Origin: Leptospira ellinghausenii
GTDB lineage: Bacteria; Spirochaetota; Leptospiria; Leptospirales; Leptospiraceae
Length of the DNA: 64,000 nucleotides
NCBI RefSeq assembly: GCF_003114815.1
Contig: NZ_BFAZ01000006.1
Span: forward strand, 62,001-126,000
Direction of reading: 5' to 3'
The notes under the pieces are model-generated. The model saw only the letters and a program-made list of their open reading frames with translations, was not told the origin of the DNA and did not search any database. The position numbers and the translations under genes were made by a program. The first letter of the stretch is position 1. Each line of letters opens with the position of its first letter. This document shows, piece by piece, positions 28,514 through 38,235 of this stretch.

Positions 28514-28942
28514 GTGAAACGAATATTTTACATTCTTTTATCTGTTTTTCTTTTTTTCCAATTGTTTCCAGTTCCCAGAGAAAATCCACCTGTGACATCT
28601 GAGATAGTCGTCTCTGATGAGATAAAACAAATTCTAAAACGAAGTTGTTACGATTGCCATTCGAATGAAACCACTTGGCCTTTTTATTCCTATGTGTTCC
28701 CTGTTTCCTATTTGGTCTCAAACCATGTGACCGAAGGTAGAGAAGAATTGAATTTTTCTGAATTTGGTAAATTGCCAGAACGAAAACAAAACAAAAAAAT
28801 TTATGAAGTTTGGGAACAAGTGGATGATGGGGAAATGCCACCGCTCGATTACCGTTTGATGCACCCAAGTGCCAAATTATCCGATAAAGACAAAGAAGTT
28901 TTAAAAAACTGGGCAAACCAATTCAGTGAGGAATCGGAATGA
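28514..28942 (+). CDS. Haem-binding domain protein (c-type CxxCH)
   Basis: 142 aa, GTG start. A membrane anchor or signal sequence covers about 1-20. The haem attachment motif CYDCH lies at about 50-54 in [18 protein letters not shown], followed by the conserved [18 protein letters not shown] with the likely axial Met. This matches the small Haem_bd family of periplasmic monohaem proteins, probably an electron carrier or haem sensor. The stop overlaps the argH start by 4 bp (ATGA). No cytochrome maturation gene is nearby. Confidence 0.85.
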   Translation: MKRIFYILLSVFLFFQLFPVPRENPPVTSEIVVSDEIKQILKRSCYDCHSNETTWPFYSYVFPVSYLVSNHVTEGREELNFSEFGKLPERKQNKKIYEVWEQVDDGEMPPLDYRLMHPSAKLSDKDKEVLKNWANQFSEESE

Positions 28943-30369
28943 AGGAAAAAAAATTATGGGGTGGTCGATTTGATGCTCCACCTTCTTCTCTCATGATTCG
29001 AATTGGTGAATCCATAAGCTTCGATAAAGAACTCTACCAACATGATATTGTTGGTTCCATATCCCATTCTCGTATGTTAAAACGAATCGGCATCCTTACC
29101 GAGTCGGAACAAAGAAAGATCGAAACTGGACTCAATCAAATCCTGAAGGAAATTGATTCTGGTAAATTTGAATTTAAAATTGAAAATGAAGACATTCATA
29201 TGTCCATTGAGTCTCGCCTAACGGAACTTCTAGGTGATTTAGGAAAAAAACTCCATACAGGTAGAAGTCGGAATGACCAAGTGTCACAAGATGTTCGTTT
29301 GTACATTAAATCAGAAATCCATTCCATTTTGGTTCTGGTATTTGACTTGTTACAAGTTTGGGTGAAAAAAGCAGAATCCCATGTAAAAACAATCATCCCT
29401 GGGTACACGCATTTACAAATTGCACAACCCATTCGAGCTTCTCATTATTTTTTAGCTCATTTTTGGGCCAATGTTCGAGATTTTGAAGATTTTTTATCGG
29501 CTTACGAAAGAGCTGATGAGCTCGTGTTAGGTTCTGGTGCTTTAGCAGGAGTCAATTATGAAACCGATCGAGAATTTTTGAGAAAAGATTTACATTTGAA
29601 CCGAATGTCTGAGAACTCAATGGATGCAGTGAGCCAAAGAGATCATATTTTCAAATTTTTATTTGCCTCTTCTCAATTTATGATCCATGTCTCTCGGTTT
29701 TGTGAAGAAATCATTTTATACACTTCGCAGGAATTTAGTTATTTTAAGTTGCCCGACCACTTAACGACAGGTTCATCGATCATGCCTCAGAAAAAGAATC
29801 CAGATGTGGCAGAACTCATTCGTGGGAAAGCAGGTCGTGTGATCGGTAATCTAAACCACCTTTTGGTTATGTTAAAGGGAACTCCCTTATCCTATAACCG
29901 TGACTTCCAAGAAGATAAACTTCCACTATTTGACACAGTCAAACAAATCAAAATCTGTACGGAAGGGATCCGGGATATGGTGGAAGGGATTCAAATTTTC
30001 CCAGAGAATGCCATTCGGAGTTTGCGGAATGGATTTTCCACTGCCACAGACTTAGCTGATTGGCTTGTGAGTACAAAAGGAATTCCGTTCCGTTCTGCCC
30101 ATGAAATTGTGGGGGAACTTGTGAAACATTGTTCCACAAAAGGGGTGGATTTATTCACAATCCCTAGTGGGGAAAGGGGACAGATCCACGCTGTTCTCAC
30201 TGACCCAGGGTATGAAGCTGCCATTTCACTTGAAACTTCCTGTGATAAAAAAGATGTTTATGGAGGCACAGCTCTCCCACGTCAAAAAGAACAGATCAAA
30301 AAGGCCAAAGCCAAGTTAAACGAATTGACCAAAAAATTAAAGGCGATAGAATCCAAAGGTAAAAAATAA
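28939..30369 (+). CDS. argH: Argininosuccinate lyase ArgH
   Basis: 476 aa, close to the usual length. The fumarase/aspartase-superfamily signature [12 protein letters not shown] is present with the catalytic Ser loop. [11 protein letters not shown] and [11 protein letters not shown] match ArgH specifically. It cleaves argininosuccinate to arginine and fumarate. The start overlaps the haem-binding gene by 4 bp, and the cyclophilin gene begins 2 bp after the stop. The C-terminus carries a Lys-rich tail. Confidence 0.96.
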   Translation: MKEKKLWGGRFDAPPSSLMIRIGESISFDKELYQHDIVGSISHSRMLKRIGILTESEQRKIETGLNQILKEIDSGKFEFKIENEDIHMSIESRLTELLGDLGKKLHTGRSRNDQVSQDVRLYIKSEIHSILVLVFDLLQVWVKKAESHVKTIIPGYTHLQIAQPIRASHYFLAHFWANVRDFEDFLSAYERADELVLGSGALAGVNYETDREFLRKDLHLNRMSENSMDAVSQRDHIFKFLFASSQFMIHVSRFCEEIILYTSQEFSYFKLPDHLTTGSSIMPQKKNPDVAELIRGKAGRVIGNLNHLLVMLKGTPLSYNRDFQEDKLPLFDTVKQIKICTEGIRDMVEGIQIFPENAIRSLRNGFSTATDLADWLVSTKGIPFRSAHEIVGELVKHCSTKGVDLFTIPSGERGQIHAVLTDPGYEAAISLETSCDKKDVYGGTALPRQKEQIKKAKAKLNELTKKLKAIESKGKK

Positions 30370-30371
30370 TT

Positions 30372-31253
30372 ATGAATCGAGTTTCCATTTCTCATCTCAA
30401 ATCTCTGACAGTTTTATTCCTACTGATGAGCCAAACTGCTTTTTGTAGTGACCAAACCTTCAAAAAAATCACATATGAACCTTTGGCATACTCACCAACC
30501 AAAGTTTTAGTCAAAAGGGTTGACCAAACTACCGTTAAACTTCCTGAAAAACCTGCTATTTATGCTGTGGTCCAAACAACACAAGGTGACTTAGTCATTG
30601 AACTTTACGACCAAGCTGCTCCTAAAACAGTTCAAAATTTCATCGATCTTGCCCAAGGGGAAAAAGATTTTAAAACAGAAAAAGGTTCCGAACGACGCCC
30701 GTTTTATGATGGGTTGAAGTTCCACAGAGTGATCGAAAATTTTATGGCCCAAGGGGGATGCCCTAGAGGGGATGGAACGGGTGGACCTGGATTTCAATTT
30801 GAAGATGAAATCAACGGGAAGGCACTCGGATTAGACAAACTCAAAATCAAAGATGCACCTGAATACCAATCGCAATTACAAAGGGTAGTATTGTCTGAAT
30901 TTAATATCAAGTCACGGCAAGAATTTGAAGAAAAAAGGACTGAGGTTGAAAAAGCATACCAGGAAGCAATGGAACTCCCTGTGTTAGAAGTTTTATACCG
31001 AGTTGGGTATCGATTTAATGAAGTGTTACCAAGTAAAAAAGCAACTCGCGGAGCTCTCGCCATGGCCAATGCAGGACCCAATACAAATGGTTCACAGTTT
31101 TTTATCAACCAAGTGGATACACCTCACCTAAATGGTCTCCATACGGTGTTTGGATTTTTGATCACTGGTTATGATGTACTAGATCGAATCATTGAAAAAG
31201 GGAATCTCCAAACCACCATTCGTAAGGTTCTCGTCATAGACAAAAGACAATGA
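30372..31253 (+). CDS. Exported cyclophilin-type peptidyl-prolyl isomerase with insertion
   Basis: 293 aa. The signal peptide covers about 1-25 (ending TAFCS). The cyclophilin domain starts near residue 55. It shows FHRVIENFMAQGGCPRGDGTG, then an insertion of about 60 residues rich in Glu, Lys and Arg (about 155-220), then GALAMANAGPNTNGSQFFI and LNGLHTVFG. The catalytic Arg and the MA-NAGPNTNGSQFF site are intact. It probably folds proteins in the periplasm. It overlaps the next gene by 4 bp. Confidence 0.9.
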   Translation: MNRVSISHLKSLTVLFLLMSQTAFCSDQTFKKITYEPLAYSPTKVLVKRVDQTTVKLPEKPAIYAVVQTTQGDLVIELYDQAAPKTVQNFIDLAQGEKDFKTEKGSERRPFYDGLKFHRVIENFMAQGGCPRGDGTGGPGFQFEDEINGKALGLDKLKIKDAPEYQSQLQRVVLSEFNIKSRQEFEEKRTEVEKAYQEAMELPVLEVLYRVGYRFNEVLPSKKATRGALAMANAGPNTNGSQFFINQVDTPHLNGLHTVFGFLITGYDVLDRIIEKGNLQTTIRKVLVIDKRQ

Positions 31254-31849
31254 ACTACTTAGAAGGCATAGAAGTAATCCAAAAGTATACATCAGGTTCT
31301 TCCGTTGAACCTGTGTTAAAGTTTATTATGACTGTTCCTCATAATGAGGAAGCCTTTGCCAATGCTTTGGATGAAATTGGCGGGATTAATAAATACCCTG
31401 ATACTTTTGTTGGTTTGCTTAGTTTTATCAGTTTCATTTTAGGCCAAAAGTCTAAAATGAACCATTTATATGAAACGGCTCTTGAGAAATACGAATCCCT
31501 AAACCAAATCACGTCAAAAAAACGGCCAACGGAAGAAGAAGCAAAAATCAAACGAACTCTCACCGATTTTATTTTAAAAATTGAAAAGGTTTTTGAAATC
31601 CAAGACCTAACGGATGAAAGTTTGGTGAAAGAACTCAATCGATTTGTTTCGGAAGCAAATCTTTATGGAGTGACTGAGAATGAAATCAAAAACTTAAAAT
31701 TGGCTTCAAAGACGGTTGCCCTTGTCGAACCCCATTTGGATAAACAAAGGGAAAATTATTACCAATACAAAAAACTCAGCTCCGTGATGGTCCGTCTGAT
31801 TCGAATCGCAGATTATATCCTAGAGGAAGCAAAACTGGGAACCAGTTAG
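31250..31849 (+). CDS. Hypothetical cytoplasmic protein
   Basis: 199 aa, no signal peptide or membrane helix. The sequence is almost wholly predicted helical, with Lys/Glu-rich segments (for example KKRPTEEEAKIKRTL). I recognise no domain. The ATG overlaps the cyclophilin stop by 4 bp (ATGA), so the two are made together. A 74-bp gap separates it from the next gene. Confidence 0.6.
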   Translation: MNYLEGIEVIQKYTSGSSVEPVLKFIMTVPHNEEAFANALDEIGGINKYPDTFVGLLSFISFILGQKSKMNHLYETALEKYESLNQITSKKRPTEEEAKIKRTLTDFILKIEKVFEIQDLTDESLVKELNRFVSEANLYGVTENEIKNLKLASKTVALVEPHLDKQRENYYQYKKLSSVMVRLIRIADYILEEAKLGTS

Positions 31850-31923
31850 GAACTCAATTGGGGGAGGAAAATCCACTAAATTTTCTTTCGGAAAATTCCA
31901 CCTATGCCGAAATTGAATAGTGA

Positions 31924-32910
31924 ATGCGCTCTTTCCAAACCTTCATTTTATTAGGATTCTTGGTTTCTGAGACTCTTTTTGCATTCCCTGACAGAGATGC
32001 TAGGGGGGAAAGAGTAGATAATTTTGTCGCTCTTCAATCCAAAATAAGCCTTACTCTCACCAAACGAAGTTATGAAGCTGGGGAGAGAATTCCTCTTACC
32101 TTTACGGTAACGAATACAGGAAAGGAAGTTGTCAGGATTTTCCCTTCCTTTGATTTTCGTTATTCCTTCCAAATTATTGTGAAGGATGAAAACGATCGAA
32201 TCCTCACACCAATTGAGGACCCTGATTTTCCAGATCCAATTTTAAAAAGGCGTACCACGATTGTAAACTTGGTTGGTGATGAAAATAAAGAGATTAGCCT
32301 CCACCGAAATGAATCTTTTTCCAAAACCATTTATTTGGATGAATACTACCAGTTTTTAGCAGACCAAAAATTCTACATCACTGGGTATTTTTATCCCAAT
32401 TATACCGAAGATAAATCCGCATTTTTAAGGTCACAAAATACCGTTGGATTTTTATTCCAAAACTCCAAACAAATCAAAAGGGAATCTGTAAACCGTCAAA
32501 TCACAGAAAACGGTGGCCTTTCTCCTGAAGAAATTATATTTTTATTCCTCGGCGCTGAGATGAAAAAACGTTGGGAATACCATTTTAAATGGATCGATTT
32601 TTCGGAATACATCTTAGCGTATGACAGGTATAGCAGTGCCTATGCAGAAGCGAGTGTTGGCGAGAGAGAAACGATCATTGAAGATTTTAAAGAATATTTG
32701 ACGGAATCTCCATCAGGTGTGTTAAAATACTTTAAAGTCATGAGTGTTGACTTCCCTTCCAAACGAGATGCTCGTGTGCAAGTGTACGTAGAAAGAATGA
32801 TGGGTCGGTTCAAAACAAGGTACGAATATATATACACCTTGCGACAAGAAGAAGGAAACCGTGTTGGATTTTGGCAGATTAAAAACTTACTCGTAAAGGT
32901 AAAAAAATGA
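31924..32910 (+). CDS. Exported protein with BsuPI-like Ig-fold domain (unknown function)
   Basis: 328 aa. The signal peptide (about 1-21) ends in ETLFAF. Residues about 38-160 resemble an immunoglobulin-like/BsuPI domain, with SLTLTKRSYEAGERIPLTFT and a strand pattern through IFPSFDFRYSFQIIV. The rest is mixed alpha/beta and contains a nuclear-transport-factor-like end (about 210-328; FLTESPSGVLKYFKVM, RMMGRFKTRYEYIYTL), which I state only as a resemblance. It overlaps fliM by 4 bp, so it may be cotranscribed with the switch gene. Confidence 0.6.
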   Translation: MRSFQTFILLGFLVSETLFAFPDRDARGERVDNFVALQSKISLTLTKRSYEAGERIPLTFTVTNTGKEVVRIFPSFDFRYSFQIIVKDENDRILTPIEDPDFPDPILKRRTTIVNLVGDENKEISLHRNESFSKTIYLDEYYQFLADQKFYITGYFYPNYTEDKSAFLRSQNTVGFLFQNSKQIKRESVNRQITENGGLSPEEIIFLFLGAEMKKRWEYHFKWIDFSEYILAYDRYSSAYAEASVGERETIIEDFKEYLTESPSGVLKYFKVMSVDFPSKRDARVQVYVERMMGRFKTRYEYIYTLRQEEGNRVGFWQIKNLLVKVKK

Positions 32911-33932
32911 CGGAAATCCTTTCCCAAGACGAAATTGATGCCCTGTTAAATGCCATCTCCTCAGGAGAAGTTTCCGAGGATGAATACTCATCAGTTGGGG
33001 AACAAAAAAAAGTCAAAATTTACGACTTCAAACGTCCAGATAAATTTTCAAAAGACCAAATTCGTACATTACAGATGATGCACGAAACCTTTGCCCGTTT
33101 AGCAACCACTGGACTATCCGCACAGTTACGTGCATTAGTTGTTGTCCACGTAGCATCGGTTGACCAGTTAACATACGAAGAATTCATTCGTTCCATTCCG
33201 AATCCCACTACACTTGCTGTGATCAATATGGATCCTCTTCGCGGGTCTGCCATTTTAGAAATTGACCCTTCAATTTCCTTTACAATCATAGATCGTCTGT
33301 TTGGTGGTAAGGGTGAATCTTCTAAAGTCAATCGAGAACTTTCTGATATCGAGTTATCGGTTATGGAAGGGATCATCGTTAGGATCCTTGGTAACTTACG
33401 AGAGTCTTGGTCAACGGTGATTGACTTACGCCCAAGGCTTGGAAACATTGAAACAAACCCACAATTCGCACAGGTAGTTCCTCCGAATGACATGGTGGTA
33501 TTAATTACCCTCGAAACAAAAGTAGGGGAAGTGGAAGGGATGACAAACCTTTGTATTCCTTATATCACGATTGAACCAATCATCAATAAACTTTCTGCCC
33601 AATACTGGTATTCCTCAATCCGAAAAGGGGAAGTGGATGAAAACCGAGCTGTCATCCAAGAGCGACTCGACCAAGTCAAAATCCCTCTGATTTCGGAAGT
33701 AGGGAGTGTTGACATTTCCTTAAATGATCTTATGAATTTGCATGTAGGTGATGTGATCAAACTAGAAAACACACCTATCAAAACTGATTTAATGGTAAAA
33801 GTGGGCGATCGAAGTAAATTCAAAGCCACACCAGGCCGTGTCGGAAACCGTCTTGCCATTCAAATTGGAGATAGTATCGAGGACATTCCAGACGAACTTC
33901 TCGGTTCTACTCGTTCTGAACAAGAATATTAA
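32907..33932 (+). CDS. fliM: Flagellar motor switch protein FliM
   Basis: 341 aa, the normal length. Residues 4-17 read ILSQDEIDALLNAI, the CheY-phosphate-binding peptide. The middle domain includes LRALVVVHVASVDQLTYEEFI and GSAILEIDPSISFTIIDRLFGG, and the C-terminal SpoA domain includes ISLNDLMNLHVGDVIKLE. FliM sits in the switch complex and transmits CheY binding to rotation sense. The ATG overlaps the preceding gene by 4 bp. The 3' side is 22 bp from the phosphodiesterase gene. Confidence 0.96.
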   Translation: MTEILSQDEIDALLNAISSGEVSEDEYSSVGEQKKVKIYDFKRPDKFSKDQIRTLQMMHETFARLATTGLSAQLRALVVVHVASVDQLTYEEFIRSIPNPTTLAVINMDPLRGSAILEIDPSISFTIIDRLFGGKGESSKVNRELSDIELSVMEGIIVRILGNLRESWSTVIDLRPRLGNIETNPQFAQVVPPNDMVVLITLETKVGEVEGMTNLCIPYITIEPIINKLSAQYWYSSIRKGEVDENRAVIQERLDQVKIPLISEVGSVDISLNDLMNLHVGDVIKLENTPIKTDLMVKVGDRSKFKATPGRVGNRLAIQIGDSIEDIPDELLGSTRSEQEY

Positions 33933-33954
33933 ATATTTTCGCTAAACACGTATC

Positions 33955-35430
33955 ATGCGAATTTCTAAACTTTTGAATCACCTAAGTGGATTGTATTCAT
34001 TGGTTGGGAAGTTCGTAATTGGCAAACTAGCGAAGCATTTTTTGATTCTAGTTTTTTTGATTCCTATATTCTTCTCTTTTAGTGGTTCAAAATCATTAAA
34101 TGCAAGGCCGAAAAAATATCAGAAAAAAGATTCAAATTCCAGACAAATCCGAGCCGTTCGCCAAACGATTGTCATCTCGATTGATGGGTTTCCTTCTTAC
34201 TATTGGACAAATCCAAAATACCATTCCTATTTTCCCCATTTAGTCGGTTTTTTCCAAAAATACGGAGTTTCGGAAATAGAAACAGTCAATCCTTCTGTCA
34301 CTTATCCCGCGCATACCTCAATGGTGACAGGGAAGGATCCGGGGGAACATGGAATCTTGAATAATACATTGTCCGATCCTTTTGAAAAAAATGATGGGGG
34401 ATGGATGTGGTATGCAGAAGACATTGTGGTGCCGACTCTTTGGGATCTGGCAAAACAAAATCAAAAAACAACAGCCAATGTATTTTGGCCTGTTACCGTT
34501 GGGGCAACTATCAATTGGAACCTTCCCCAGTATTGGAGGAAAAAAATACCTGAGGATGATAAACTTCTCCGTGTGATTTCCACAACGGGGCTACATAAGG
34601 AAGCCGAGATTGCCGTTGGATCTCCGTTAAACGATCTAGCAAAAGATGAAGTGAAGTTAAAAACAGCTACTTGGCTTTTCCAAACGAAAAAACCAAATTT
34701 AATGTTTGTTTATACGACTGATTTGGATACCTTGCACCATGGATTTGGACCAAGTTCCGAAAAGGCCTTGGTTCGATTGGCAGAAATTGACACAGCCATT
34801 TTTACTTTCTTAGAAAGTGTAGGTGCATTTACCAAAAATGGTCCGAGCATTGTGATTGTATCAGACCATGGGTTTCATTCCGCTGAGTCAGTCTGTGCAC
34901 CCAATGTAATCCTAAAACAAAAAGGATACATCAATGATGAAACTGGAACCTACACTCTTACGTTTAAAAGTTCCGGTGGAATCTCGATCCTGTTACCGGG
35001 AACAGAAGTAAATCTTCCAAAAGAAACCATCACAAATCTAGTCACTGAAATTACGAACTCTTGTCCAGGTGCCGAATGGATGGATTTTACAAGTTTGCCA
35101 ATAGGCGAAACCTTTCCTGTCATTGACAATACAAATCAAAAGATCAGATCCCAAATCCATCCACGTGCATTGGGAATCCTCCGAACCAAAGAAAACTTAT
35201 TTTTTAGTGGGTCAAGAAAAGGAGAAGTCTTCCAATCATCACCTAGTAAAATCCATGGCCATGGGTATTGGAATGAGAATCCAGAAATGAAAACGATAGG
35301 ATTTGTCTATGATCCAACTGGAAAAAAACACCAGTTTCATTCTGTAAAAGATGTATTTTTTATCGTAAAAGAGATGTTAGGTTTAAAAGAAAGGAAAACC
35401 AAAGGGCCAAGTGTTCCCACAAAACCCTAA
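33955..35430 (+). CDS. Nucleotide pyrophosphatase/phosphodiesterase-like enzyme (exported)
   Basis: 491 aa. A membrane signal/anchor lies at about 25-48. The alkaline-phosphatase-superfamily (NPP) metal sites are visible: Asp in VISIDGFPSYYW, the nucleophile Thr116 in NPSVTYPAHTSM, Asp/His in TTDLDTLHHGFGP, DH in VSDHGFH, and a last His in HGHGYW. The enzyme should hydrolyse phosphodiester or pyrophosphate bonds outside the cytoplasm; nucleotides or phospholipid headgroups are possible substrates. It is the last gene of this plus-strand run and converges on the ferredoxin gene. Confidence 0.88.
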   Translation: MRISKLLNHLSGLYSLVGKFVIGKLAKHFLILVFLIPIFFSFSGSKSLNARPKKYQKKDSNSRQIRAVRQTIVISIDGFPSYYWTNPKYHSYFPHLVGFFQKYGVSEIETVNPSVTYPAHTSMVTGKDPGEHGILNNTLSDPFEKNDGGWMWYAEDIVVPTLWDLAKQNQKTTANVFWPVTVGATINWNLPQYWRKKIPEDDKLLRVISTTGLHKEAEIAVGSPLNDLAKDEVKLKTATWLFQTKKPNLMFVYTTDLDTLHHGFGPSSEKALVRLAEIDTAIFTFLESVGAFTKNGPSIVIVSDHGFHSAESVCAPNVILKQKGYINDETGTYTLTFKSSGGISILLPGTEVNLPKETITNLVTEITNSCPGAEWMDFTSLPIGETFPVIDNTNQKIRSQIHPRALGILRTKENLFFSGSRKGEVFQSSPSKIHGHGYWNENPEMKTIGFVYDPTGKKHQFHSVKDVFFIVKEMLGLKERKTKGPSVPTKP

Positions 35431-35454
35431 TCTAAAAATGCTTCAGTGATTTGG

Positions 35455-35673
35455 TTAGTGTTTTTTCCAGTGGATACATTCCCCTGGGCATTCATCCATT
35501 TCCTTTTGGACTTTTTTTTCGTCTTCATCAGGGATCATTGCATCGTTGATCGTTTCTCCGCCAATATGGGTTTGGGACAAATCATCATCATCCATCATAA
35601 AGTACTTAGGTAAATTATCTGCACACTGGTTACAGGAAGTACAATTGTCTTTGTCTACATAAGCCTTTCTCAT
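35455..35673 (-). CDS. Small [4Fe-4S] ferredoxin
   Basis: 72 aa. One cluster motif CTSCNQC (Cys11, 14, 17) pairs with a distant CPGEC near residue 62, giving a single-cluster ferredoxin. The acidic stretch MMDDDDLSQ between them is typical of carrier ferredoxins. The start overlaps the SemiSWEET stop by 4 bp. The electron donor and acceptor are unknown; QueF upstream is NADPH dependent and does not need it. Confidence 0.85.
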   Translation of the reverse strand: MRKAYVDKDNCTSCNQCADNLPKYFMMDDDDLSQTHIGGETINDAMIPDEDEKKVQKEMDECPGECIHWKKH

Positions 35674-35927
35674 GTTTCTTTCCCTTCATTGATTTTATAG
35701 TATAGAATGATTGTTACAAAAAATAAAGTGACTACGTTTGCGAGAATAATCGGAAAATCTGATTTTAAGATTCCATAAACAAACCACAACACCACACCGA
35801 AAAAGAACATGATGTACATATTACGGCTGATATCCCTAGTTTGTTTGGTCATGACAACACGAAGGACTTGTGGTAAAAAAGAGACCGTAGTCAAAAAAGC
35901 TGCCACATACCCAATTAAGTTATCCAT
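35670..35927 (-). CDS. SemiSWEET sugar transporter
   Basis: 85 aa with three transmembrane helices, one MtN3/PQ-loop half. The PQ motif is at residues 19-20 in TVSFLPQVLRVV, followed by TRDIS and a VYGILKSDFPII helix pair. Such proteins form dimers that let sugars cross the inner membrane. The sequence looks close to the L. biflexa SemiSWEET of known structure, as I remember it, with several differences. Its ATG abuts the queF stop, and its stop overlaps the ferredoxin start, so all three are coupled. Confidence 0.93.
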   Translation of the reverse strand: MDNLIGYVAAFLTTVSFLPQVLRVVMTKQTRDISRNMYIMFFFGVVLWFVYGILKSDFPIILANVVTLFFVTIILYYKINEGKET

Positions 35928-36329
35928 TTATGCTTTGTACTCTCGTTTTACGACGGTTTTGACACCACCCCGAACATTATAATCGCCTATCACTTTGACA
36001 TAAATGGGGTCTACAGCCTTCACAAAATCTTCTAAGATTTTATTCACTACATTTTCATGAAAAATGCCAACATTCCGGTAGGACATCATGTATTCTTTGA
36101 GGGATTTTAGTTCGGCACATTTTTCTCTGGGAATATATTCGATGAAAATGGTTCCAAAATCAGGAAGTCCAGTTTTCGGGCAAACAGCGGTAAATTCTGG
36201 AATGGTAAATTCGATATTGTACTCTCGGCCAACATAGACATTGGCAAACCACTCAATAGGAGGGGTGGTCCAAGACGGGATATGGTCCTGTTTGTCCTCG
36301 TAAGAAGATTCTGATTTTTTTTCCGACAT
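35928..36329 (-). CDS. queF: NADPH-dependent 7-cyano-7-deazaguanine reductase QueF
   Basis: 133 aa, the short (type I) form. The catalytic Cys50 is in FTAVCPKTGLPDFG and the conserved LKSLKEYMMSYRNVGIFHE follows. QueF reduces preQ0 to preQ1 in queuosine synthesis; the enzyme acts in the cytoplasm. It is the first gene of the queF-SemiSWEET-ferredoxin set and diverges from guaA across a 42-bp gap. Confidence 0.95.
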   Translation of the reverse strand: MSEKKSESSYEDKQDHIPSWTTPPIEWFANVYVGREYNIEFTIPEFTAVCPKTGLPDFGTIFIEYIPREKCAELKSLKEYMMSYRNVGIFHENVVNKILEDFVKAVDPIYVKVIGDYNVRGGVKTVVKREYKA

Positions 36330-36371
36330 TTGTTTACCCCGACATTAACAAAAATATTTTGGAACCATCCC

Positions 36372-38171
36372 ATGAAAAGTGATAAAAAAATCGCAGTCGT
36401 CGATTTCGGCGGCCAGTATGCTCACCTCATTGCTTCCCGTATTCGCAGACTCGGAGCTTATACAGAAATCCTTTCCAACGAAGAACCATTGTCTATTTAT
36501 GAATCCTATGCTGGGATCATCCTTTCTGGTGGTCCCAGTAGTGTGTATGAAGCAGGTGCACCACAATTACCTTCTGGGTTTTTTAACACCTCCGTTCCTG
36601 TTTTAGGAATTTGTTATGGGCACCAACTCATGATGCGTGCTCTTGGGGGCGAAGTTGTTTCAGCCAACACGAAAGAATACGGTCCAGCCATTCTTGAGAT
36701 CGAAAATGCCAATTCGGACTTATCAAAATCGTTATCGTTAAAAACCAAAGTATGGATGAGCCATGGAGATGAAGTGGTTCGACTTCCAAAAGATTTCCAA
36801 GTGATCGCACAATCGGATCACTGCCGTTATGCGTTTGTTTCCCATACTTCCAAAAAACTGTATGGGATCCAATTCCACCCTGAAGTCACCCATTCTGAAG
36901 AAGGGGAAATTTTACTCAAAAACTTTGTAGAGTTATGTGGTGTTTCTGCTACATGGAGTATATCGCAGTTCTTAGAAGAACAAATCCAAACCTTACAAAA
37001 AAAAGTCCCAGCTGGAAAAAATGTATTTTTACTCGTTTCAGGGGGAGTGGATTCCTCTGTTGCTTATTTACTCCTTTCTAAAGCTCTCGGGAAAGATCGG
37101 GTCAAGGGACTCCTTGTCGATACAGGGTTTATGCGGAAAAACGAAGTAAAAGATTTGATGGACAATTTGCACCAAGTGGGTTTTGACCTTACCATTTGGG
37201 ATGAAAGTGAGGTTTTTTACAGTCACTTACAAAACGAATTTGAACCTGAGAAAAAAAGAAGGATTGTTGGCGATTTATTTTTAGAAGCGCAAGGCAAAGC
37301 GACAACCTCTCTTGGACTCGACGCCGAACATTGGTTACTTGGCCAAGGTACCATCTACCCGGATACAATCGAATCTGGAGGAACCAAACATTCTCATAAA
37401 ATCAAAACCCACCACAACCGTGTGCCTCAAATCGAAGCACTCATCCGTGAAGGAAAAATTGTAGAACCAATTGCAGATCTTTATAAAGATGAAGTTCGTG
37501 ATTTAGGAAGAAAACTTGGGCTGCCAGAAAGATGGATCGAACGGCATCCTTTCCCAGGGCCTGGCCTTGTCGTTCGTATGATCGCAAGTCCTAAAACCAA
37601 TCCTCCCCCCATCGATTTTGTGGTATGGAAGGACAAATTTCCAAAAGCAGAGATTAAAATTTTACCGATTCTATCTGTTGGTGTTCAGGGAGACCAAAGG
37701 AGTTATGCTCATTGTGCGGTGCTCAGTGATTTTACTTCCGATTGGTTGGAACTCGACCAATTGTCTGTTGAAATCACCAACACCAAAAAAGAAATCAATC
37801 GGGTGGTCTTTGCCCCAGGCATCACTCATTTTGATAGAGAATTCTTTTACACAAAACTTTCATTAGACAAAGAATATGCAGATATTTTGCGAGAAGCAGA
37901 TGCAATTGTGAACCAAATCCTTTATGAAGAATCGATCCACAATGAAATTTGGCAGATGCCAGTTGTGCTTGTTCCTGTTGGATTACGCGAAAATTCCTAT
38001 GGAGTGGTTTTACGACCTGTTGAATCGACGGAAGCAATGACTGCCAATTTTTACCAAATGAACCGAAACATTTTGTCTCAGATCACAAACAAACTGTTAA
38101 GCCTTCCTAGTATCTCTCTTGTGATGTATGATCTCACTCACAAACCTCCTGGAACCATTGAATGGGAATAG
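36372..38171 (+). CDS. guaA: GMP synthase (glutamine-hydrolysing) GuaA
   Basis: 599 aa from the ATG at 36372; a TTG at 36330 would add a 14-residue leader without family support. The class I amidotransferase domain has the nucleophile Cys81 in LGICYGHQ and FHPEVTHS. The ATP-pyrophosphatase domain has the P-loop LVSGGVDSS. The C-terminal dimerisation region is long, making the protein about 75 residues longer than the E. coli enzyme and nearer the larger type. It converts XMP to GMP. Confidence 0.95.
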   Translation: MKSDKKIAVVDFGGQYAHLIASRIRRLGAYTEILSNEEPLSIYESYAGIILSGGPSSVYEAGAPQLPSGFFNTSVPVLGICYGHQLMMRALGGEVVSANTKEYGPAILEIENANSDLSKSLSLKTKVWMSHGDEVVRLPKDFQVIAQSDHCRYAFVSHTSKKLYGIQFHPEVTHSEEGEILLKNFVELCGVSATWSISQFLEEQIQTLQKKVPAGKNVFLLVSGGVDSSVAYLLLSKALGKDRVKGLLVDTGFMRKNEVKDLMDNLHQVGFDLTIWDESEVFYSHLQNEFEPEKKRRIVGDLFLEAQGKATTSLGLDAEHWLLGQGTIYPDTIESGGTKHSHKIKTHHNRVPQIEALIREGKIVEPIADLYKDEVRDLGRKLGLPERWIERHPFPGPGLVVRMIASPKTNPPPIDFVVWKDKFPKAEIKILPILSVGVQGDQRSYAHCAVLSDFTSDWLELDQLSVEITNTKKEINRVVFAPGITHFDREFFYTKLSLDKEYADILREADAIVNQILYEESIHNEIWQMPVVLVPVGLRENSYGVVLRPVESTEAMTANFYQMNRNILSQITNKLLSLPSISLVMYDLTHKPPGTIEWE

Positions 38172-38235
38172 GAAGTTTGTTTTAAGATTTTGATTTGAGG
38201 CTGATTTTTAGATGAATGGAATCGTCCTGCTTCGT

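Noticed and set aside
31876..31897. AATTTTC/GAAAATT hairpin as a terminator before the 31924 gene
   Set aside because: The stem is AT-only and lacks a T-run, so it is a weak candidate in a short spacer.
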